Shown here one piece after another: positions 1-8,824 of a stretch of 64,000 bases of DNA (positions are counted from its first letter, which is position 1; the number at the start of each line of letters is the position of its first letter). Position numbers and translations under genes: made by a program. This stretch comes from Nitriliruptoraceae bacterium (GTDB lineage Bacteria > Actinomycetota > Nitriliruptoria > Nitriliruptorales > Nitriliruptoraceae): the NCBI GenBank assembly GCA_003561535.1, contig PWWI01000184.1, positions 1 through 64,000 of the forward strand, written 5' to 3'. The notes under the pieces are model-generated. The model searched no databases, was not told the origin of the DNA, and saw only the letters and a list, made by a program, of their open reading frames with translations.

Positions 1-151
1 GCTGCTTGGAGGTCAGCGACAGGTCGATCAGGTCGACCAGCAAGGGCTGCAGGCGTTCGCGCACGGTGGCCTGGGACGCCTCGTCCAGCGTGGAGCGGAC
101 GACGTCGGCGGCTGCGACATCGGGGGTGCGGGGGGTCTCGGTGGTGGACAT
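1..151 (-). CDS. dps: Dps/ferritin-like DNA-binding stress protein, N-terminal part only (runs off left edge)
   Basis: Reverse-strand translation from ATG at 151: MSTTETPRTPDVAAADVVRSTLDEASQATVRERLQPLLVDLIDLSLTSKQ; 'LLVDLIDLSLTSKQ' is typical of the Dps N-terminus. Confidence 0.65.
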   Translation of the reverse strand, partial: MSTTETPRTPDVAAADVVRSTLDEASQATVRERLQPLLVDLIDLSLTSKQ

Positions 152-440
152 GTGGAGCGCTCCTGACTTGACCACGGTGTACCGGCGGTTCGGAGCCGGA
201 GGCGCGGTTGGCGCACCCGGCGGGGAGCGCCGGACGCTCGAACACCGACCGGTTCGGCTCCATCCCCTACCGTAGAGGGGCCGCCTGACCCGTGCAGGGC
301 CAGGTGGACCCGAGCAGCATCTCGACGCCGGTCGGCTCCCACGGCACCACCGGCGTGCGATGCGGGGCTCGGCGGGTGCGCCCAGGCGCGAGAGGGGTTG
401 GCGCACGGCACCGCTCCGGCGCGCCCACACGCGACCACAG

Positions 441-503
441 CCACGACCCGCACCAGCCACGACCCCGCACCAGCCACGACCCGCACCAGCCACGACCCCG
501 CAC
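441..503. repeat. Short tandem repeat, alternating 16/17-bp units (CACGACC(C)CGCACCAGC)
   Basis: About four near-identical consecutive copies read directly. Confidence 0.85.
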
Positions 504-529
504 CCAGACCGAACGAGGGAGACCCCGAG

Positions 530-1552
530 GTGGCACCGAGTCCCCTGGACGGCACGCACCTGCGCGCCGCACGCGACGAGGACAGCGACAGCCTCATCGC
601 CCTGGTCGCGGCCGCGTACGCCGAGCAACCGGGGTGCGTGATGGACCTCCCCGGCGTCGACGAGGACCTCACCGCTCCCGCGACCGTGGCCGCGGCCCGG
701 GGCGGGCGTTGGTGGGTACTGGAGCGTGACGGACGGATCGTCGGCTCGATCGGCACCGGGCCCCTGAGCGCCGACGGGGTGCTGGAGCTCAAGCGGTGCT
801 ACCTCGATGTCGGGCTACGCGGCAGGGGGCTGGCGACCCGGCTGATCACCCGGGTCGAGACCCACGCCAGAGGGCTGGGCGCCACGGCGGTCGAGCTGTG
901 GAGCGACAGCCGCTTCACCGGCGCCCACCACCGCTACACGACCCTCGGCTACCACGACACCGGCCGGACCCGAGAGCTGCACGACCCCTCCGACACCACC
1001 GAGCACCACTTCCGCAAGGAGCTCGAGCCCGACGACGAGGTCGAGCCCGTCCACCTCGACGGCCCCTACGGCCAGGAGGAGGTCGTCGCCCGGCCGCTGC
1101 CCGACGGCAACACCCTGCGCGGGCGGGCGGACAACGCCACCTACTCACTCGAGGTCGACCACGCCTGGCGCCCACGGCGGGTCACGGTCTGGTCCAACGG
1201 CACCAGCGTCAACCTCACCTCCGACGGCCACGGGCGCTGGTGGATCGACGGGACCCCGGTGGAGGCGCTGACCGGCTGCACCGATGCCGCGCTCGCCCTC
1301 TCGCCGGCCGCGGTGCAGTTCCCGATCCGCCGGCTCGGGCTGCAGACCGGAGAGACGGTCGAGGTCAGGCTCGCGATGCTGCCCCACCCCCTTGGCCCCG
1401 CGCTGGACACCCCGGCGCGCTTCGGCCGCACGGGCGTGCGCAGCTACCGCCAGCACCTCGACGGCGTCGAGATCGACATCGAGGTGGACGAGCACGGTCT
1501 GCCCATCATCGTGGGTGACGCCTGGCGCCGCCGCGAGCTGCCCGAGGCCTGA
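530..1552 (+). CDS. GNAT N-acetyltransferase fused to a putative glycolipid-binding domain (PF06475-like)
   Basis: GTG start at 530 inside ORF 398..1552; N-terminal GNAT motifs (LKRCYLDVGLRGRGLATRLI); C-terminal half has 'YSLEVDHAWRPRRVTVWSNG...GRWWIDG...LTGCTDAALALSPAAVQFPIRRLGLQTGETVEVRLA' typical of the DUF1089/glycolipid-binding family. Confidence 0.8.
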   Translation: MAPSPLDGTHLRAARDEDSDSLIALVAAAYAEQPGCVMDLPGVDEDLTAPATVAAARGGRWWVLERDGRIVGSIGTGPLSADGVLELKRCYLDVGLRGRGLATRLITRVETHARGLGATAVELWSDSRFTGAHHRYTTLGYHDTGRTRELHDPSDTTEHHFRKELEPDDEVEPVHLDGPYGQEEVVARPLPDGNTLRGRADNATYSLEVDHAWRPRRVTVWSNGTSVNLTSDGHGRWWIDGTPVEALTGCTDAALALSPAAVQFPIRRLGLQTGETVEVRLAMLPHPLGPALDTPARFGRTGVRSYRQHLDGVEIDIEVDEHGLPIIVGDAWRRRELPEA

Positions 1553-1605
1553 CCCAGGGCGCACCGAGCCGCAGTAGCCCTGACGCACCTAGGCCTGACG
1601 CGCGC

Positions 1606-1631
1606 GGACGGCGGGGTCTCCCCCGCCGTCC
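1606..1631. terminator. Perfect 11-bp stem hairpin between convergent genes
   Basis: GGACGGCGGGG-TCTC-CCCCGCCGTCC between GNAT stop (1552) and fba stop (1660). Confidence 0.55.
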
Positions 1632-1659
1632 GGTCGTACGTGTGCTCGCTGCTCTCGTC

Positions 1660-2682
<1,023 letters not shown>

Positions 2683-2695
2683 CGCGCTGTCTCCT

Positions 2696-2759
2696 CAGAC
2701 GTGGTGTGGGAACTACGTGGTGTCGGTACTGCGTGGTCTGGGTGCTGCGTGGTCTGGTG
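2696..2759. repeat. Degenerate 16-bp tandem repeat, about 4 units
   Basis: CAGACGTGGTGTGGGA / ACTACGTGGTGTCGGT / ACTGCGTGGTCTGGGT / GCTGCGTGGTCTGGTG. Confidence 0.7.
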
Positions 2760-2769
2760 GTGGCACAGG

Positions 2770-4479
2770 TCACGTGAGCCCGACGTGGGCCGCCAGCGCG
2801 TCAGCCACCTCGGTGGCCTCGAGCTGGAGCGCGGCGGTGCGCTCGTCCAGATCCTCGTCCGGCGCGAGCTCGCCTCGCAGGTCGATGTAGATCTTGCACT
2901 TCGGTTCCGTGCCGGAGGGCCGGATCATGGCGCGACCGTCGGCCAGCTCCAGGGCGACAAGGTCCTGGACAGCCAACCACGGCGGGCGCTGGTCCGCACC
3001 GGTGCGGAAGTCGGTACTGCCCACCACCGCATGGCCGGCGAGGTGGTCGGGCACCGAACGGTCGAAGGTGGCCATCGCGGTGGCGATCTCCCGGGCGCCG
3101 GCGGCACCGGGCCGGGTGATGCCGAGCTGGTGGGAGACCCACAGCCCGTGGCTCGCGCACAGCTCGGCCCAGCGGTCGGCGACGGTCCGGCCCTCGGCGA
3201 CCAGCCCGCGGGTCAGGTCCGCGAAGGCCAGTCCCGCGCCGATCCCGTCCTTGTCCCGCACGACCGAGCCGACCGAGCTGCCGAGCGCCTCCTCGAAGCC
3301 GTAGACCGCGGTGCGCTGGTCGGAGCGCTCCAGGTGCCTGGCGGCGGCCCAGATCCACTTGAAACCGGTGAGCGTGACCTCGGAGCGGGCGCCATGGGCC
3401 GCGGCCACCGAGTGGACCATCGGCGTCGAGACGATGCTGGAGACGATCAGGGGCCGGTTGGCGGTCGAGCCACGCAGGAGGTGGTCGGCCAGCAGGACCC
3501 CGATCTGGTTGCCGGTCAGCGGCCGGTGGCCACCGGCGCCGTCGGGGATCGCGACGGCCAGGCGGTCGCCGTCGGGGTCGTTGGCCAGCACCAGGTCGGC
3601 ACCGATCCGGCCCGCCAGCGCCAGCACCGCGTCCATCGCCCCCGGCTCCTCGGGGTTGGGGAAGGCGACGGTCGGGAAGTCACCGTCGGGCTCGGCCTGG
3701 CTCGGCTCCACGTGCACGTCGTGGTAGCCGGCCTCGGCCAGCGCGCGGAGCACGTGCGGCGTCGCCACGCCATGGAGCGGGGTGTAGGCGATCGTGAGGT
3801 CGGGGCCGTCGACGTGCGGGCGGGCGGCGTCGAGCTCGGCGAAGTAGCGGTCGATCACCTCGCCGGGCACGGGCGCCACGAGGTCGCTCGTGACGGGATC
3901 GACCCGGGGCACCTCGATGGCCGGTCCGACCTGGTCGATGGCGGCGGCGATCGCCAGGTCCACCGGCGGGGCGATCTGGGCCGCGCCGTCGCCGTAGACC
4001 TTGTAGCCGTTGTCCCGCCGAGGGTTGTGGGAGGCGGTGACGACCACGGCGGCCGCGGCGTCCAGCGCCTTCTGGGCGTAGGCGACCAGCGGCGTGGGCT
4101 GGGGCATCGGGAACCAGCGCACCGGCAGCCCAGCGCCGCCGAAGATGGCGACCACGTCGCGGGCGAAGCGCTCCGAGTCGTGACGCGCGTCGAAGCCGAC
4201 GACCACGCCGCGCGCACTGGCCCCGGGAACGGTGGCCAGCAGGTGCTCGGCCAGCCCCCGGGTGGTGCGGATCACGACCGCGCGGTTCATGCGGTTCGGC
4301 CCGGCCGCCACCTCGCCCCTGAGCCCGGCGGTCCCGAAGGCCAGGGCGCTGCCGACCTGCTCGGTGAGCGCATCGAGGTCGCGCGCATCCAGCAGGGCCT
4401 GGAGCTCCTCGCGGGTGGCGGGGTCGGGGTCGCCGTCGATCCACGCGCGGGTGGCGGCGAGCAGCTCGTCGGGGGTCAT
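2770..4479 (-). CDS. Phospho-sugar mutase (phosphoglucomutase/phosphomannomutase family)
   Basis: GTAGLRG, TASHNPRRDNGYKVYG, DPDGDRLAVA, FEEALGSSVG, RPSGTEPKCKIYID motifs. Confidence 0.92.
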   Translation of the reverse strand: MTPDELLAATRAWIDGDPDPATREELQALLDARDLDALTEQVGSALAFGTAGLRGEVAAGPNRMNRAVVIRTTRGLAEHLLATVPGASARGVVVGFDARHDSERFARDVVAIFGGAGLPVRWFPMPQPTPLVAYAQKALDAAAAVVVTASHNPRRDNGYKVYGDGAAQIAPPVDLAIAAAIDQVGPAIEVPRVDPVTSDLVAPVPGEVIDRYFAELDAARPHVDGPDLTIAYTPLHGVATPHVLRALAEAGYHDVHVEPSQAEPDGDFPTVAFPNPEEPGAMDAVLALAGRIGADLVLANDPDGDRLAVAIPDGAGGHRPLTGNQIGVLLADHLLRGSTANRPLIVSSIVSTPMVHSVAAAHGARSEVTLTGFKWIWAAARHLERSDQRTAVYGFEEALGSSVGSVVRDKDGIGAGLAFADLTRGLVAEGRTVADRWAELCASHGLWVSHQLGITRPGAAGAREIATAMATFDRSVPDHLAGHAVVGSTDFRTGADQRPPWLAVQDLVALELADGRAMIRPSGTEPKCKIYIDLRGELAPDEDLDERTAALQLEATEVADALAAHVGLT

Positions 4480-4591
4480 CGGCCCTCGGCTCAGGGTCGC
4501 GGGAGGTCGTCAGCTGCAGCGTAGGTGGCCGGCGCTCGCCGTGGCCGGAGCGCCGCAGCAGCGGTCGCCGGGGGCCGGCGCGCCGCGGCGA

Positions 4592-5200
4592 TCAGCCCTC
4601 GGCGGCCAGGACCCGGCGCGCCGCGGCCTCGAGCAGCCGTCGGTGCTCCTCGGCCGTGACCCCCCGCGCCGGCAGCCGGCCGCTGAGCGTGGTCGAGTCG
4701 AGCAGCCCGTGGACGGCCAGCGCCAGTAGCCGGGCCTCGTCCGCGTCGAGGTCGGGCCGCAGCTCGCCGATCGCGCGGGCCCAGGCAGCGACGTAGCGGC
4801 GGTGGTTGCGCCTCGCGAGCTCCCGGTAGTCGGCCGGCAGGTGCACCAACTCACGCAGCAGCAGCTCCAGTGCCGCGGGGCGTTGGAGGGCCAGGTCGAG
4901 GTGGGCGGTCAGCAGCAGCTCCAGCGCGGTCGCCGGTGCGGCCGTCTCGGCGGCGACCACCGCCGGGGCGAGCCGCTCCCAGATCCGGTCCAGCACGGCG
5001 GTGAGCACCGCGTCCTTGGAGGCGAAGTGGCGGTAGACGCCCGGGCCGGAGATGCCCGCCGCGCTGCCCAGGTCGTCGACCGAGACGGCGTGGAAGCCGT
5101 GCTCGAGGAACAGCGCCTCGGCGGCGTCCAACACCGCGGTCCGGCGACGTCGCCCCCGGTCGGTGGACGACGAGGTGGTCGACGCGCCGGCTGCGGTCAC
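4592..5200 (-). CDS. TetR/AcrR family transcriptional regulator
   Basis: GRRRRTAVLDAAEALFLEHGFHAVSVDDLGSAAGISGPGVYRHFASKDAVLTAVLDRI; GTG start at 5200 overlaps the stop of the upstream acyl-CoA dehydrogenase. Confidence 0.9.
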   Translation of the reverse strand: MTAAGASTTSSSTDRGRRRRTAVLDAAEALFLEHGFHAVSVDDLGSAAGISGPGVYRHFASKDAVLTAVLDRIWERLAPAVVAAETAAPATALELLLTAHLDLALQRPAALELLLRELVHLPADYRELARRNHRRYVAAWARAIGELRPDLDADEARLLALAVHGLLDSTTLSGRLPARGVTAEEHRRLLEAAARRVLAAEG

Positions 5201-6348
5201 AGCGCGAGCAGCTCCCCGAGCAGCGCGCGGTGGTGCTTGGGGTCGCCGAGCAGCAGCTTGGTCGACTTCGCGCGCTTGAGGTAGAGGTGCTGGTCGTGCT
5301 CCCACGTGAAACCGATCCCACCGAACAGCTGGATGCCGTCGGCGGCCGAGCGCTCGTACACCTCGGAGCAGTAGGACTTGGCCAGCGGCGCGGCGATCGC
5401 GAGCTCCTCGCGCTCCCCCGCCGCCAGCACCCGTGCCGCGTGGATCGCCGCGGAGCGGGCGGACTCGAGCTCGACCAGCAGCTCCGCCAGCCGGTGCTTG
5501 ACCGCCTGGAACGACCCGATGGCCCGGCCGAACTGGATGCGGTCCCGGGCGTAGGCGGTGCAGGCCTCGAGGGTGTGGGCGGTCCCGCCCACCTGCTCGA
5601 CCGCGATCGCGACCACGCCCGCGGTCAGGGCCCGGTGCAGGGCCGCCATGGCCGGCCCGCCGGCGAGCCGGTCCTCCTCGGCCACCTCGACGCCTGCGAA
5701 CTCGACCGTGGCCAGGGGCCGGGTCAGGTCGAGGACCTCCACGGGCGTGCGCGACACCCCCGGGGCGTCACCGGGCACCACGAACAGCTCGAGGTCGTCG
5801 CCGGCGCGCGCCGCCACGACCAGGTGGGTCGCCGAGGCCCCGTCGATCACGTAGGCCGCCGTGCCGTCGAGGTGCCACGTGGCACCGTCGCGGCTGGCGA
5901 CCACGCCGGGGGCCGCCAGCAGGTCACCGCCGAGGTCGAGGTGGGCCAGGGCCAGCCTGGTCGTGCCGGCCGCGACCCCGGGCAGCAGCGCGGCAGCCTG
6001 CGCCTCGGTCGCGCCGCCGAGCACCGCCTCGGTGCCGAGCACCGCCGAGGACAGCAGCGGGACGGGGGCCAGGCGGCGTCCGGCCTCCTCGAGCACGATC
6101 GCCAGCTCCGCGAAGCTCGCGCCGGAGCCGCCGTGTGCCTCGGGGATGGTGAGGCCCAGCAGGCCGTAGTTCGCCAGCTCCTGCCACAGCGCGTCGTCGT
6201 AGCCGGGGGTCTCGGCGAGCATGACCTCGCGCACCCGGTCGGGTGCGGCGCGCTGGGCGAAGAGGTCGCGCACCATCTCCTGCAGTTGGCGCTGTTCGTC
6301 GGTGAGCACGTAGCTGACCGTGGGCGGGGCGGCGGCGTGGGCGCTCAT
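5197..6348 (-). CDS. Acyl-CoA dehydrogenase family protein
   Basis: QLQEMVRDLFAQRAAP..., AYARDRIQFGRAIGSFQAVKHRLAEL, QLFGGIGFTWEHDQHLYLKRAK. Confidence 0.93.
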   Translation of the reverse strand: MSAHAAAPPTVSYVLTDEQRQLQEMVRDLFAQRAAPDRVREVMLAETPGYDDALWQELANYGLLGLTIPEAHGGSGASFAELAIVLEEAGRRLAPVPLLSSAVLGTEAVLGGATEAQAAALLPGVAAGTTRLALAHLDLGGDLLAAPGVVASRDGATWHLDGTAAYVIDGASATHLVVAARAGDDLELFVVPGDAPGVSRTPVEVLDLTRPLATVEFAGVEVAEEDRLAGGPAMAALHRALTAGVVAIAVEQVGGTAHTLEACTAYARDRIQFGRAIGSFQAVKHRLAELLVELESARSAAIHAARVLAAGEREELAIAAPLAKSYCSEVYERSAADGIQLFGGIGFTWEHDQHLYLKRAKSTKLLLGDPKHHRALLGELLAL

Positions 6349-6474
6349 GGGGGGGACCTCCGGGTGCTCGGTGCTGGGTGCTGGCCTGGCTGGATCGGTG
6401 GCGGGCGGGTCGGTGGCGGTCGGATCGCTGACGGGCGGGCGGCACGGTGAAGGACGGCGCGCGGGGGTCGCCGC

Positions 6475-7671
6475 TCAGCTGCGGGGCACCTCGCGCCAGG
6501 GCACGTCCTTGTCGACCCGGGGCTCGCCCGGCAGCCCGAGCACCCGCTCACCGAGGATGTTCTTCATGATCTCGCTGGTGCCGCCCTCGATGGAGTTCGC
6601 CCGGGCGCGCAGGAACCGCTTGTGGGGCGCGCCGTCGACGTCCGCGGAGCCGTCGGGCCGGGTGAAGGAGTAGCCACCCGGGTAGGTCAGCCCCTCCGGA
6701 CCGAGCAGGTCGACGGTGAAGCTCGTGATCCGCTTGTTGAGCTCGGCCCACTGGAGCTTGGCGGTGGAGCCCTCGGGTCCGGGGGTGCCGGAGGTCGCCG
6801 CCTCCTTGGCGCGGACCGTGGTCAGCCGCATCGCCTCGGCGGCGGCCCACAGCTGCAGGAGCTGGTCCCGGGCGACGGGGTCGCCGTCCTCACCGTGGCG
6901 CTCACGCCAGACCTGGACGGCCTCACCGATCGCCCCCGACTCCCGGGGCTGGACGGTGCCGCCGATCGCCACCCGCTCGTTCATCAGCGTGGTCATCGCC
7001 ACGCCCCAGCCCTGGCCCACCTCGCCGACCCTGAGCTCGTCACCGATCACCACGTCGGTGAAGTACACCTCGTTGAACTCGGCCTCACCGGTGATCTGGT
7101 AGAGCGGACGGACGTCGACGCCGTCGGCCTCCATGTCCACGATGAAGTAGGTCATGCCGGCGTGCTTGGGCTGGTCGGGGTCGGTGCGGGTGACCAACAG
7201 GCCCCACTTGGCGAGGTGGCCGAGGGTGGTCCACACCTTCTGCCCGTTGACGATCCAGTGGTCGTCCTCACGCACCGCGGAGGTGGACAGGGCGGCCAGG
7301 TCCGAGCCGGCGCCAGGTTCGGAGAACAGCTGGCACCAGATCTCCTCCATGGTGAACATCGGCCGCAGGAACCGTGCCCGGTGCTCGTCGGTGCCGTGGG
7401 CGATGATCGTGCCCGCGCCCATCCCGATCCCGAGCACGTTGTTGATCCGGTTGCGGGTCGAGCCACCGGCGTCGTTGATGCGCTGGTCGACCACGGCCTG
7501 CCAACGCGGGCTCACCCCCGAGCCGCCGAGCCCCTCGGGGAACTGGACCCAGGCGAGCCCATGGTCGAACTGGGCCCCCCAGAAGCTGCGTTCGTCGGTG
7601 TCAGCGGGCGGATGGGAGGCGAACAGGGCCTCGATCCGCTCCACGATCAACCCACGCTCGTCGACACCCAC
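6475..7671 (-). CDS. Acyl-CoA dehydrogenase family protein
   Basis: EIWCQLFSEPGAGSDLAALSTSAVREDDHWIVNGQKVWTTLGHLAKWGLLVTRTD; EGGTSEIMKNILGERVLGLP; likely GTG start at 7671. Confidence 0.92.
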   Translation of the reverse strand: MGVDERGLIVERIEALFASHPPADTDERSFWGAQFDHGLAWVQFPEGLGGSGVSPRWQAVVDQRINDAGGSTRNRINNVLGIGMGAGTIIAHGTDEHRARFLRPMFTMEEIWCQLFSEPGAGSDLAALSTSAVREDDHWIVNGQKVWTTLGHLAKWGLLVTRTDPDQPKHAGMTYFIVDMEADGVDVRPLYQITGEAEFNEVYFTDVVIGDELRVGEVGQGWGVAMTTLMNERVAIGGTVQPRESGAIGEAVQVWRERHGEDGDPVARDQLLQLWAAAEAMRLTTVRAKEAATSGTPGPEGSTAKLQWAELNKRITSFTVDLLGPEGLTYPGGYSFTRPDGSADVDGAPHKRFLRARANSIEGGTSEIMKNILGERVLGLPGEPRVDKDVPWREVPRS

Positions 7672-7777
7672 CGCGTCCTCCTCGTCATGGTCCGCACGCG
7701 CCGCTCGGGCCGTGCGGTGCTCCCGCTGCTGTGCGTCGGCGCTCCTGCACGGCGTCCGCCCTCCCGGCGGCGACCGT

Positions 7778-7797
7778 GTTAGTGAACGCTCACTCAC
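7778..7797. promoter_or_regulatory. Candidate TetR-family operator upstream of the acyl-CoA dehydrogenase operon
   Basis: GTTAGTGAACGCTCACTCAC; core AGTGA-acgc-TCACT perfect inverted repeat in an otherwise GC-rich region. Confidence 0.55.
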
Positions 7798-7887
7798 AAA
7801 ATAGCAGGCGCGATCGGGCGACGTCACGTGCGACCGTCGATGGTCCAGGCACGGCCGCTACCCATCCGTCCCCAGTTCCCTGCGAAA

Positions 7888-7905
7888 AGTCTCAGATACG
7901 AGACT
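7888..7905. promoter_or_regulatory. Second perfect inverted repeat in the same intergenic region
   Basis: AGTCTC-agatac-GAGACT within an AT-rich island (AAAAGTCTC...GAGACTATTTT). Confidence 0.5.
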
Positions 7906-8031
7906 ATTTTCAGGCAGCCGCAGCGTGGGGTGTGCCACCGCGACCCCGTCCGCCCAGCCTCGTGCGCGCGCCCTCGTGCACGCGCCGTCGGGTGCGGTGG
8001 GCTGGCGACGGCGCCAGCGCACGTCGCCTCG

Positions 8032-8697
8032 TCAGACGGAGGGTTGGGCGGCGGCCTCGATGCGGCGGCGCAGGCGCTGCAGCTGCACCACCTCCATCAC
8101 CAGGTGGCCCGTCTCCAGCAGGGGCAGCAGCGGCCGGACCCGACCGTCCCGGGCGCCCGTGCGGCAGCGCACGACCAACCGGGTGGCCACCGGCCCGTCG
8201 TCGCCGCCCGGCGGGGGGACGGCGTGGAGGGTGAAGGACCACACCCAGGCCAGCGGGCCGCTCGGCAGCACCAGCACCAGGGCCCGGGGGGCGTCGAGGT
8301 GGGCGACGACGAGGTAGGCGCGGTCGTTCAGCGCGACCCGGTCCCCCACCGCGAGGTCCTGCAGTTCCGGCACGACCCGGTCCGCGGAGCCACCGGTGAG
8401 GAAGTCACCGGCGCCGATCAACCGCTCGAGGGCGTCGATGGCGTACCAGCCGCCCCGCTGGTAGCCCATCTGCACCAGCCACGGCCACACCTGCGCGGGT
8501 GGGACGTCGATCCTGACCGCCCGGGTGGTGACCGCGGTGGCCTCGGGGTCGACCTCGTCACCCGGGAGCGCGGCGACCACCTCGGTGGGCAGGGCGCCGA
8601 GCGTGCGGCCCGCCCGCACGAGGCCGACCATCGCTGCCGCGGCGGCACCGATGCGCAGGAGCGACGAGCCGTTGCGCTGCTGTCGGTCGCCTGCCAC
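8032..8697 (-). CDS. SRPBCC-like protein of unknown function
   Basis: TRAVRIDVPPAQVWPWLVQMGYQRGGWYAIDALERL; likely GTG start 8697. Confidence 0.65.
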   Translation of the reverse strand: MAGDRQQRNGSSLLRIGAAAAAMVGLVRAGRTLGALPTEVVAALPGDEVDPEATAVTTRAVRIDVPPAQVWPWLVQMGYQRGGWYAIDALERLIGAGDFLTGGSADRVVPELQDLAVGDRVALNDRAYLVVAHLDAPRALVLVLPSGPLAWVWSFTLHAVPPPGGDDGPVATRLVVRCRTGARDGRVRPLLPLLETGHLVMEVVQLQRLRRRIEAAAQPSV

Positions 8698-8824
8698 CTC
8701 GGTGCTCCTCGGTCCGTCCGCCGGTCGCTGGTGCTCACCGCCCGCCCACGGCTCGCGCTCACCGCCCGCTGCCTGCCACGCTAGGCCATCGGTCCAGCGC
8801 CCGGCCGCGGACCGAAGGCCGAAC

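Noticed and set aside
441-503. Possible CRISPR or direct-repeat array
   Set aside because: Units are contiguous with no unique spacers; same applies to arrays at 16046, 19387, 25619 and 39469. No cas genes in window.
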